DNA of 22,171 bases from Candidatus Poribacteria bacterium WGA-3G (GTDB lineage: Bacteria; Poribacteria; WGA-4E; WGA-3G): positions 1-22,171 of the forward strand of contig ASZN01000080.1 of NCBI GenBank assembly GCA_000406005.1, given 5' to 3'. The notes under the pieces were generated by a model. That model saw nothing but the letters and a program-made list of their open reading frames with translations, ran no database searches and was not told the origin of the DNA. Every line of letters starts with the position of its first letter. The first letter of the stretch is position 1. The position numbers and the translations under genes are program-made. Below, in pieces: positions 1 through 6,313 of the stretch.

Positions 1-120
1 AGTGTTGTCGCATTACCGCATGTTATGAAATACGGTGGCATACCGGAACACAGACTAACAGTCTATGCTACATAAGAGGGAAATAAAATCAGAAATGGTA
101 TTAGAGGGATGGCTGACAAC

Positions 121-1305
121 TCACCGGTATAAATCAACGGAACTTTGGGCAACCGTTGCGAATGCATCAATTGCCTGCTGTATCTCTGTTTCGGTGTGCG
201 TCGCCATGACAGTCAACCGCAGACGGCTCGTGTCCGGCGGTACCGCTGGCGGACGGATAGGGGGTGCGAACACCCCTTCCGCGAAGAGTGCGTCTGCTAT
301 GCTTGTTGCGCGTTGCGGATTTCCTAACACGACCGGAAGGATCTGTGTGTCGCTCGGTAATAGTGTATACCCTAAATCGGTCAATGTCGTTTTGAGACAT
401 TTCGCGTGCGAGAATAAACGTTGCCGTAATTCAGGTGAAGAACGGATCACACTGAGTGCAGCATTCGCCGCTGCTAAGGTGGCAGGTGGCAAGCCTGTGG
501 TGAAGATGAAGCCGCGTGCTTTGTTGATGAGCAAGTCAACGAGTGCACGACTTCCGGCAATATATCCACCGAGTGCGCCGATCGCCTTGCTGAGCGTTCC
601 CATCTGAATAATATTTTCCGTTGCTAACCCGAAATGTGCGACGGTGCCGCTGCCATCTCTGCCCAATACACCAAACCCGTGTGCATCGTCAACGAGTAAC
701 ATTGCCCCGTATTCGGCAGCGAGGTCGTAGATGTCGGGTAGGGGTGCGATATCGCCATCCATGCTGAACACACCATCTGTCACGATGAGCCGCCGCCGAA
801 ACGTTGCGGATTCTGATAGTAAATCCTTAAGATGCTCCACATCGCAATGCCGATACACTTTCTTAGTGGCACGACTGAGACGGCATCCGTCTATGATGCT
901 GGCATGGTTGAGCGCATCGCTTAAGATGAGGTCGCCTTCACCGGCGAGGATAGGGATGACACCTGTATTGGCAGTATACCCTGAACTGAAAACGAGTGCA
1001 GCTTCGGTGTTTTTGGCTTTAGCGAGATTTTTCTCCAAGGTCGTGTAGGGCTCACTGTTCCCGGAGATGAGACGTGAGCCGCTTGCACCTGTGCCGAAAG
1101 TCTGTGTCGCTTCGACAGCGGCGGCGATGACTTCTGGATGTGTGCTTAATCCCAAATAGTTGTTTGAACCGAGCAGCACAACATCGCGTCCATCAAGATT
1201 GATTGTCCCTGTCGGTGCACCCATGACAGTGCGGAGGTGGCGACGTAATCCAGCGTGTTCCAGTGCTGTGATCTCTGTGTCCAGCCAGTCGTGATTATGT
1301 GTCAT
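121..1305 (-). CDS. bioF: 8-amino-7-oxononanoate synthase-type PLP enzyme (alpha-oxoamine synthase)
   Basis: 394 aa, the usual length of the alpha-oxoamine synthase family. It would condense an amino acid with an acyl-CoA thioester and release CO2; in BioF, L-alanine plus pimeloyl-CoA/ACP gives the biotin precursor. The fold-type I PLP motifs are intact: VDDAHGFGVLG with D206 and H209, TLSKAIGALGG with the Schiff-base lysine K240, and the glycine-rich GTGASGSRLISG around residues 71-82. LILSDALNHASIIDG (127-140) and FIFTTGLPP (267-274) are more BioF-like than Kbl- or HemA-like. It lies 59 bases downstream of an isomerase-like gene on the same strand, with a palindromic repeat between, so cotranscription is plausible. 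No strong Shine-Dalgarno precedes the ATG, which fits translation as a second cistron. No other biotin gene is visible here. 2-amino-3-ketobutyrate CoA ligase is the main alternative. Confidence 0.85.
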   Translation of the reverse strand: MTHNHDWLDTEITALEHAGLRRHLRTVMGAPTGTINLDGRDVVLLGSNNYLGLSTHPEVIAAAVEATQTFGTGASGSRLISGNSEPYTTLEKNLAKAKNTEAALVFSSGYTANTGVIPILAGEGDLILSDALNHASIIDGCRLSRATKKVYRHCDVEHLKDLLSESATFRRRLIVTDGVFSMDGDIAPLPDIYDLAAEYGAMLLVDDAHGFGVLGRDGSGTVAHFGLATENIIQMGTLSKAIGALGGYIAGSRALVDLLINKARGFIFTTGLPPATLAAANAALSVIRSSPELRQRLFSHAKCLKTTLTDLGYTLLPSDTQILPVVLGNPQRATSIADALFAEGVFAPPIRPPAVPPDTSRLRLTVMATHTETEIQQAIDAFATVAQSSVDLYR

Positions 1306-1330
1306 AGAGAGTGTGGAGCCTTAAAGACAA

Positions 1331-1349
1331 GCGAGGTTGCGAACCTCGC
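1331..1349. repeat. Palindromic intergenic repeat, copy 1
   Basis: A perfect 8-bp stem with a 3-nt loop, GCGAGGTT-GCG-AACCTCGC, followed on the + strand by CTGCAAG. It fills much of the 59-base gap between the isomerase-like gene and bioF. The same architecture occurs at 10259-10277 and 14476-14494 with a changed fourth stem pair. It could act as an intra-operon mRNA hairpin. Confidence 0.75.
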
Positions 1350-1364
1350 CTGCAAGCGGTATGC

Positions 1365-2279
1365 CTATCCTGTGAACTGTCTCAAGAAGATATGGCTCTG
1401 CTGGAGAGAACGTTGCCGTGTCTCTAACGTCTCTTCGTAAGCGCGGTCCTCTACTTCAACGCAGACTGCGCCGTCATAGCCGGTATCGCTCAAGACAGAG
1501 AAGAATGCACCCCAATCGACATCGCCGAGTCCCGGTAGTTTCGGCGTATGATAGGACAACGGTGTTGCGAGGATACCGATGTCATCAAGTTTTGCGCGGT
1601 CCAATCGGACATCCTTCGCGTGCACGTGGAAGATCCGATCGGCGAAGGTGGTGATCGGTTTCAGGTAGTCCATCTGTAGCCATATAAAATGCGATGGATC
1701 GAAGTTGAGTCCGAAGTTCGGGGACGGGATCTCCGTAAACATCCGTTCCCAAATAGCCGGACAGTAGGCGAGGTTTTGCCCAGCGGGCCATTCGTCTTCG
1801 GTAAAAAACATCGGACAATTCTCAATACCGACGCGGATGCCGTGGTCGTCGGCGAATTGGATTAGCGGTTTCCATACGTGTTTAAAGCGGTGCCAATTCT
1901 CATCTATCGTGCGGGTCTGGTCTCTGCCGATGAACGTGTTGACGATGCCAACCGCCATCCGTTCTGCTGCGAGAATCAATTTTTTGAGATGCTCGCTATA
2001 GACAGCCGCCTCGGTTTCATCGGGTGTTAGTGGGTTCGGGTAGTAGCCTAACCCGCTGATTGTTACCCCGGCATCCGAGACGCATTGTAGGATTCCATCT
2101 GCCTCCGCATCGGAGAGATTCGCGACATCAACGTGTGTAACACCTGCGTAACGCCGTTCCGCTTTCCCTTTGGGCCAGCACATCAATTCAACGCAATCGA
2201 AGCCGGTATCGGCAGCGAATTGGACGACTTCTGTCAACGATTGATCCGGTAAAATCGCACTCACAAATCCGAGTTTCAT
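1365..2279 (-). CDS. Sugar phosphate isomerase/epimerase-like TIM-barrel protein
   Basis: 304 aa with the xylose isomerase-like / AP endonuclease 2 TIM-barrel fold. The expected metal-ligand strands are present in order: GIENCPM (E153), NFDPSH (D194, H197), FHVHAKD (H218, H220) and CVEVED (E275). The N-terminus MKLGFVSAILPD and the FDCVELMCWP segment are typical of cytoplasmic sugar isomerases and epimerases of the IolE/hydroxypyruvate isomerase type. The substrate cannot be told from sequence. The ATG is preceded on the minus strand by AGAGG with 8-base spacing, and by a sigma70-like promoter. It is the first gene of a probable two-gene unit with bioF. Such genes often accompany Gfo/Idh/MocA dehydrogenases, two of which lie in this window. 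Confidence 0.85.
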   Translation of the reverse strand: MKLGFVSAILPDQSLTEVVQFAADTGFDCVELMCWPKGKAERRYAGVTHVDVANLSDAEADGILQCVSDAGVTISGLGYYPNPLTPDETEAAVYSEHLKKLILAAERMAVGIVNTFIGRDQTRTIDENWHRFKHVWKPLIQFADDHGIRVGIENCPMFFTEDEWPAGQNLAYCPAIWERMFTEIPSPNFGLNFDPSHFIWLQMDYLKPITTFADRIFHVHAKDVRLDRAKLDDIGILATPLSYHTPKLPGLGDVDWGAFFSVLSDTGYDGAVCVEVEDRAYEETLETRQRSLQQSHIFLRQFTG

Positions 2280-2306
2280 TATTTAACCTCTGTTTCGTTT
2301 TTGGAT

Positions 2307-2335
2307 ATTCTACTACAGATGGATGCAGGTTGCAA
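2307..2335 (-). promoter_or_regulatory. Predicted sigma70-type promoter for the isomerase-bioF unit
   Basis: Read on the minus strand: -35 TTGCAA (2335-2330), a 17-base spacer, then -10 TAGAAT (2312-2307). Transcription would start near 2300, leaving a leader of about 20 bases with the AGAGG ribosome site. Found by eye from consensus and spacing only. Confidence 0.5.
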
Positions 2336-2351
2336 GTGTATATTGAGCAGA

Positions 2352-2421
2352 TAGTTATCAGTTAACAGTACGGTTTTCTACGAAAACCTTTCAGTGCTCA
2401 GTTAAGAGATGCTTTGACGAA
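2352..2421. repeat. CAGTTA-heptad intergenic repeat, copy 1
   Basis: Degenerate heptads (TAGTTAT, CAGTTAA, CAGTACG) are followed by a perfect 7-bp hairpin GGTTTTC-TAC-GAAAACC (2372-2388). Then comes a core at 2399-2421 reading CAGTTAAGAG then CTTTGACGAA. That core matches 22130-22153 at about 19 of 23 positions with one gap. It lies in the 266-base gap between the divergent isomerase and PhyH genes, upstream of the predicted PhyH promoter. Confidence 0.55.
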
Positions 2422-2471
2422 TCAGATTTCTGTCTCATGAAGGAACGGTTCTCGGTTTCTATCAGAATAAA

Positions 2472-2501
2472 TGGACATAAAATTGCAAAATATGATACAA
2501 T
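2472..2501 (+). promoter_or_regulatory. Predicted sigma70-type promoter for the PhyH gene
   Basis: TGGACA (2472-2477), an 18-base spacer, then TACAAT (2496-2501); each hexamer is 5 of 6 to consensus. Expected start near 2508, about 38 bases before the ATG at 2546, with AGGAGAGG at 2536-2543 as ribosome site. Confidence 0.45.
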
Positions 2502-2545
2502 ACGCCATATCAGCATCTTCAGAAAATCACGCATAGGAGAGGAAA

Positions 2546-3385
2546 ATGACACCAGAACAACGCTATCTATTTGACGTTACAGGCTATCTACACATCAAAG
2601 GTGCGGTCAAGGGTGAAGCGTTAGAGACAGCACAAGCGGCTGTTGATCGGTATATCCATACGCCGATTGATGAGCGTCCGGAAGGATTCACGACGCGTCC
2701 TGGCGACTTAGAACCCGGCAAAGGCGGAAGATATGAACACGGTTTCGCTTTCGATAGGTCGCTTGAGGCGATGACGGTGCATCCTGCCATCTGGCCCCTT
2801 ATCAAAGAGTTTACCTTCGATAAACCGCGTTTTGTCACTGGAACGCTCACGCTTGAACAGCACAGACCTGATAGACAGCCGATGGGAACGAACCCGGCAG
2901 GTTTGCACTGTGCCCGCGAGGGACGGCACTGGCTTACCCGCTACGAAATCAAAAACAGCCATATCTACTGCAACGACTTCGTGGCGTTCTTTTACTTGAC
3001 GGATGTGCAGCCCGGTGACGGTGGGCTTATTGTTATTCCGGGTTCGCATAAAAGCAAATTCGAGAGACCTGAAGATCTTTTGACCCCAGGACCGGACGGT
3101 ATTGATCCTGAACCGGACGACGTTTTCACGAATATCACACCTAAAGCGGGCGATTTTGTTGTCATCTCCGAACTGTTGACGCACGGAGTTCTGTGGTGGA
3201 AACCGAAGGATCGGGACAGGCGTTTCCTCATTCTCCGTTATCGTCCGCAATATGAGGGCAAGCCGAGTCTGCCTGAAGTTATTATTAACCGTTTGACACC
3301 TGAAGTGCAGGAACTGGTGCAAACGGCATCCTATCAGCACACGAAAGAGATTGTTAAACAAGATGTTGTCGAATTGACCAATTAA
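2546..3385 (+). CDS. Phytanoyl-CoA dioxygenase (PhyH) family protein
   Basis: 279 aa, a normal length for PhyH-like proteins, which are cytoplasmic Fe(II)/2-oxoglutarate-dependent oxygenases acting on varied small substrates. The core jelly-roll signature is clear: FFYLTDVQPGDGGLIVIPGSHKS (148-170), then GDFVVISELLTHGVLWW (202-218) with the distal H213, and RRFLILRYRP (225-234), whose arginine would bind the co-substrate. The upstream iron motif is odd: the canonical HxD would be expected near GLHCAREG (119-126), which has H121-C-A and no aspartate. Either the family uses different ligands or activity is altered. The start is fixed by AGGAGAGG just upstream. It is first in a co-directional group with a Gfo/Idh/MocA gene 120 bases downstream. 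The substrate is unknown. Confidence 0.85.
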   Translation: MTPEQRYLFDVTGYLHIKGAVKGEALETAQAAVDRYIHTPIDERPEGFTTRPGDLEPGKGGRYEHGFAFDRSLEAMTVHPAIWPLIKEFTFDKPRFVTGTLTLEQHRPDRQPMGTNPAGLHCAREGRHWLTRYEIKNSHIYCNDFVAFFYLTDVQPGDGGLIVIPGSHKSKFERPEDLLTPGPDGIDPEPDDVFTNITPKAGDFVVISELLTHGVLWWKPKDRDRRFLILRYRPQYEGKPSLPEVIINRLTPEVQELVQTASYQHTKEIVKQDVVELTN

Positions 3386-3505
3386 GGGGAAGCCGGAGGG
3401 AAGGCTGGAAGCGTGGAAGTATCTTCCAGAGGCGTTCAGTTCTCGTATAACTTCACGGACTGGATTGCGCAGGGCGCATCTCCTGCTTAAATGGAGGAAA
3501 ATGCA
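3386..3505 (+). other. Intergenic spacer with small inverted repeats
   Basis: A purine-rich start with GGAAG iterations, a perfect 6-bp hairpin TGGAAG-TAT-CTTCCA (3414-3428), and a second small hairpin TGCGC-AGG-GCGCA (3466-3478). No T-tract follows either, so they are not convincing terminators. The ribosome site GGAGG for the next gene is at 3493-3497. Confidence 0.4.
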
Positions 3506-4549
3506 ATGGGAACGAACCAATATCGTGCTTGTATTGTTGGGTGCGGTCGAATGGGTGGCACAATTGATGAGGAAGTCCGTGCGACACCACACGGCGCGTT
3601 ACCCTATTCGCACGCCGCGGGCTATACCGCTTTTGCTCGGACAGACCTCATCGCTGCCGCGGATGTTGTCGAAGAGAAGGCACAGTACGTTTGCAATAAA
3701 TGGGAGATTCCGAAGTATTACTTAGATTATCGCGAGATGATCGTCGAAGAGAGACCCGATATTGTCAGTATCGCCACACGTCCCGGGAACCACGCCGAGA
3801 TTACGGCGTTCGCCGCAGAAAACGGCGTGAAAGGTATCTACTGCGATAAACCGTTGTGTGCCTCTATGGAGGAAGCGGATGCGATGGTCGAAGTGTGCGA
3901 GAAGCATAACGTCAAGTTTAACCTCGGTACGCAGCGTCGTTTCACACCGGGATACATCAAAATGCGTGAACTCCTCGAAAGCGGTGAGCTTGGCGAGAGA
4001 CGTGCTATCATTGCTTATAGTGGCGGTTCTGCGCTTTGGGGCTACACGCACGCAGCGGATATGCTTCTCTTTTTGGCAAGTGATTCACCGATTGAATACG
4101 TGCAAGGCAATGTCGCCGTTGACGATGCCGATTTCGAGGATAACCGCACGGAATCTGATCCGGGTATCGTTATGGGGTTTGTCCGTTTTGAGAACGGTAT
4201 CAACGCTATCAGTATCCCCGGTACGGCTTATGAGTTTGAGGTGAATTGTAGCGACGGTACTGTACGTGCGCTCAATAATGGACTCGGTTTTCACCTCCGT
4301 AAACGGCAAGGGGAGTTTAACGAGATTTTGGAAGCGCAATTCCCGCCATATCAACGGAAAAGCGGCACCGTCGGCTGTATTGAAGACATCGTTGACGCGA
4401 TCGAGACGGATAGGGAGACAAGCGGCAACATTCATCTCGCGCACCGAAGCACTGAGATGGTCTTCGCAATCGTTGATTCGCAACGTCAGCAAGGTAAGCG
4501 TGTATCAATGCCGATGGAGAACCGAGGCCTCTATCTCGGGAGGTGGTAA
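3506..4549 (+). CDS. Gfo/Idh/MocA family oxidoreductase (first of two)
   Basis: 347 aa NAD(P)-dependent dehydrogenase of the glucose-fructose oxidoreductase / inositol dehydrogenase family. The N-terminal Rossmann domain shows VGCGRMG (11-17) and, after IVSIATRPGNHAEI, the CDKPL motif (113-117) that replaces the usual EKP. The C-terminal alpha/beta domain contains GERRAIIAYSGGSALWGYTHAADML, where the active-site histidine is expected. I chose the ATG at 3506 because GGAGG (3493-3497) sits 8 bases upstream. An in-frame ATG at 3491 overlaps that site and would translate it as MEENA. The stop is 3 bases from the next start, so the methyltransferase is probably co-translated. The substrate is probably a sugar or cyclitol, which the sequence does not specify. 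Confidence 0.88.
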   Translation: MGTNQYRACIVGCGRMGGTIDEEVRATPHGALPYSHAAGYTAFARTDLIAAADVVEEKAQYVCNKWEIPKYYLDYREMIVEERPDIVSIATRPGNHAEITAFAAENGVKGIYCDKPLCASMEEADAMVEVCEKHNVKFNLGTQRRFTPGYIKMRELLESGELGERRAIIAYSGGSALWGYTHAADMLLFLASDSPIEYVQGNVAVDDADFEDNRTESDPGIVMGFVRFENGINAISIPGTAYEFEVNCSDGTVRALNNGLGFHLRKRQGEFNEILEAQFPPYQRKSGTVGCIEDIVDAIETDRETSGNIHLAHRSTEMVFAIVDSQRQQGKRVSMPMENRGLYLGRW

Positions 4550-4552
4550 TCC

Positions 4553-5350
4553 ATGTTCAGGAAACACCAGAAAACAGGCGACACACGTCGTGGATTTATA
4601 GCCTTTGGCGTTATTGCGGTTGTGTTGCTGTTATTGACCCGTGTCGCAACCGTTCCGAGTGATGAATCGCAACCGGAAACCGATCCGACACGTCCAGCGA
4701 GTACACGCTATGAACAGCGCGCACGCAGCCGAGACGGTATCGGTAAATTGTACATGGGACGTGAAATATCGCAGGTGATGGGACATCAAGGTGCAGAGTG
4801 GTTGGAACGCCCGGAACGTGAACGTGAAGAGATGCCGAGCCGTCTCGTTGAACTGCTGAAATTCAAAGAGGGGGATGTCGTGGCGGATATCGGTATTGGT
4901 ACAGGCTACATTGCTCGGCGTATTTCACCGAAAATCGGGGAGACGGGTATCATCTACGGCGTTGAAATTCAGCAAGAGATGCTTGACATCCTTGCTGAGA
5001 AGATGGCGGAAGAAGGTATTACCAATATCAAAGGGATATTAGGCACAATTACCGACCCGAAACTGCCACCGCATTCGGTGGATTTGGCGATTATGGTGGA
5101 TGTCTATCACGAATTTTCGCATCCTTATGAGATGATTCAGAATATCTGTCGTGGTCTCAAAGTGGGTGGCAGGGTCGTCTTTGTCGAATACCGTGCGGAG
5201 GATCCGAATGTGCCGATCAAACGTTTGCACAAGATGAGCGAATTGCAGGTGATTAAGGAGGCGACACCGCATCCACTGTCTTGGGTAGAGACGCTCGACG
5301 ATCTTCCGTGGCAGCATGTTATCATTTTTGAGAAAGTTGATGGGGAATAG
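4553..5350 (+). CDS. Membrane-anchored class I SAM-dependent methyltransferase
   Basis: 265 aa. A basic N-terminus and one hydrophobic segment (about residues 14-30, FIAFGVIAVVLLLL) form a signal anchor. A Pro/Thr/Ser-rich linker (35-55) leads to a conserved-looking block GREISQVMGHQGAEWLER (69-86). The SAM-binding core follows: motif I VVADIGIGTGY (109-119), the acidic residue after strand 2 in YGVEIQ (E138), and VDLAIMVDVYHEF as motif post-II/IV. GGRVVFVEYR closes the core. The methyl acceptor is unknown. The anchor implies the domain faces the periplasm or outside, or is tethered on the cytoplasmic face; SAM is cytoplasmic, so the latter seems likelier. GGGAGGTGG directly before the ATG, and a 3-base gap to the dehydrogenase stop, indicate tight coupling. 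It ends 18 bases from the convergent nuclease-like gene, with no evident terminator. Confidence 0.8.
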   Translation: MFRKHQKTGDTRRGFIAFGVIAVVLLLLTRVATVPSDESQPETDPTRPASTRYEQRARSRDGIGKLYMGREISQVMGHQGAEWLERPEREREEMPSRLVELLKFKEGDVVADIGIGTGYIARRISPKIGETGIIYGVEIQQEMLDILAEKMAEEGITNIKGILGTITDPKLPPHSVDLAIMVDVYHEFSHPYEMIQNICRGLKVGGRVVFVEYRAEDPNVPIKRLHKMSELQVIKEATPHPLSWVETLDDLPWQHVIIFEKVDGE

Positions 5351-5368
5351 ACGGATGACATCGGTATT

Positions 5369-5992
5369 TTATTCGGCGGATGTTTTCTGAGAAAACTCGC
5401 TTGACGCTTTGAAGACAGAATCAATAGCGCCAAATAGGACAGGCAAATTATCCACGCTAAAACTTGTTCGATTTTGGGTGAAGGTTTCATTGACAAGGTG
5501 CCCGATCTGCCACAACGTGCCGTCGCTGACAATACCGTACACGGGCATATCCGCGTTCGCGTTTATTTTTTGTGCCGCTACCAATTCCGCGAGGCATTGA
5601 CCCCAACCCTGCTCAAAGTCGTTCTTCTTTGCCTCAACGAGTATTATCAACGGCGTGCCTACAATGAGCTTGCCCAATTCGGATCTTGTTGAGATAAAGT
5701 AATCGGGCGTGCCGCTCAGCGTCTCATCGTAGGCAAGGGGTTCCTTTATCCAGAGGGCGTAGTGTTTAGCGTGCTTTTTGTAGACCTCTCGCAAAATGGG
5801 AAAGATAACGGCTTCACACCTTGCACCCTCGGAAGCGAAAACAGGAATATACTGTCTGCTAAATTCCAATTCTTGCAGAAATTGTTCCGAAGGTGACACG
5901 TCTTCCTCAATTTTTATGAAGTCATTTTCGATGTGTCGGATGCCGAATTTTTTCTGAACATCAGGGATCGTCTTGAAATCACTAAATGCCAT
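5369..5992 (-). CDS. PD-(D/E)XK nuclease-like hypothetical protein
   Basis: 207 aa, no signal peptide or membrane segment. I do not recognise a named family. The middle has the layout of a PD-(D/E)XK restriction-endonuclease-like core: E60 in a helix (CEAVIFPILREVY), then GTPDYFIS with D97, a strand PLIILVEAKK with E120 and K122, and then a helix GWGQCLAELVAAQ (129-141) with Q132 and Q141. That D-(23)-E-x-K spacing and the following helix are characteristic. The C-terminus (IVSDGTLWQIGHL) resembles the strands that follow the core in this group. The start is supported by a GGGGGA site just upstream, and there is a consensus divergent promoter. There is no methylase or specificity partner beside it, so it is not an evident restriction-modification system. 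A solitary nuclease or an inactive fold relative are both possible. Confidence 0.6.
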   Translation of the reverse strand: MAFSDFKTIPDVQKKFGIRHIENDFIKIEEDVSPSEQFLQELEFSRQYIPVFASEGARCEAVIFPILREVYKKHAKHYALWIKEPLAYDETLSGTPDYFISTRSELGKLIVGTPLIILVEAKKNDFEQGWGQCLAELVAAQKINANADMPVYGIVSDGTLWQIGHLVNETFTQNRTSFSVDNLPVLFGAIDSVFKASSEFSQKTSAE

Positions 5993-6108
5993 TGTGGTCC
6001 CCCCGTGATCTGCCTGCTAATTAGGGTATCTGAATGTTCATCAAACGTGCTGACTCGTGTCGACAACACTGAAAAAATGTATTAACTTACGTAATCCGCA
6101 TTGAGAAC

Positions 6109-6137
6109 ATTGTAGGACAATTTTTTGAAATTGTCAA
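6109..6137 (-). promoter_or_regulatory. Predicted sigma70 promoter for the nuclease-like gene
   Basis: On the minus strand: -35 TTGACA (6137-6132), a 17-base spacer, -10 TACAAT (6114-6109). This is a near-perfect sigma70 promoter giving a leader of roughly 110 bases to the ATG at 5992. A perfect palindrome fills its spacer. Confidence 0.65.
6116..6135. promoter_or_regulatory. Perfect palindrome, possible operator
   Basis: GACAATTT-TTTG-AAATTGTC, an 8-bp perfect inverted repeat with a 4-base centre. It covers the spacer and most of the -35 of the minus-strand promoter and lies 12 bases upstream of the plus-strand -35. The position fits a repressor or dual regulator site. A chance AT-rich palindrome cannot be excluded. 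Confidence 0.4.
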
Positions 6138-6147
6138 GAAGAAATAT

Positions 6148-6176
6148 TTGACAAAAACGCAAACGCGTCGTAAAAT
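6148..6176 (+). promoter_or_regulatory. Predicted sigma70 promoter for the DUF1549-DUF1501 operon
   Basis: TTGACA (6148-6153), exactly 17 bases, TAAAAT (6171-6176). Expected start near 6183, giving a leader of about 130 bases before the preferred GTG at 6314. Its -35 lies only 10 bases from the -35 of the divergent promoter. Confidence 0.65.
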
Positions 6177-6313
6177 ATGGCAACGGTGCTAAACTTTTTG
6201 ATTAACGAAACGTCACAAATTGCCAAATCTGGTATGGGAAATTGCGGTTTAGATTTTTAGTATAGAAAACTAATAAGTTGCGGACAATAACGATGAAACA
6301 GGAGAAAATTCCA

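Noticed and set aside
1..120. Possible RNA gene or terminator downstream of bioF.
   Set aside because: Only a 5-bp hairpin AGACT-AAC-AGTCT (52-64) is visible, with no T-run or recognisable RNA structure.
65..607. A 180-aa plus-strand open frame opposite the end of bioF.
   Set aside because: The opposite strand encodes a well-conserved PLP enzyme, and the translation has no recognisable domain.
2708..3592. A 294-aa minus-strand open frame opposite the PhyH gene and the following gap.
   Set aside because: It lies antisense to a clear PhyH protein, has no family signature, and has a composition expected of a complementary frame.
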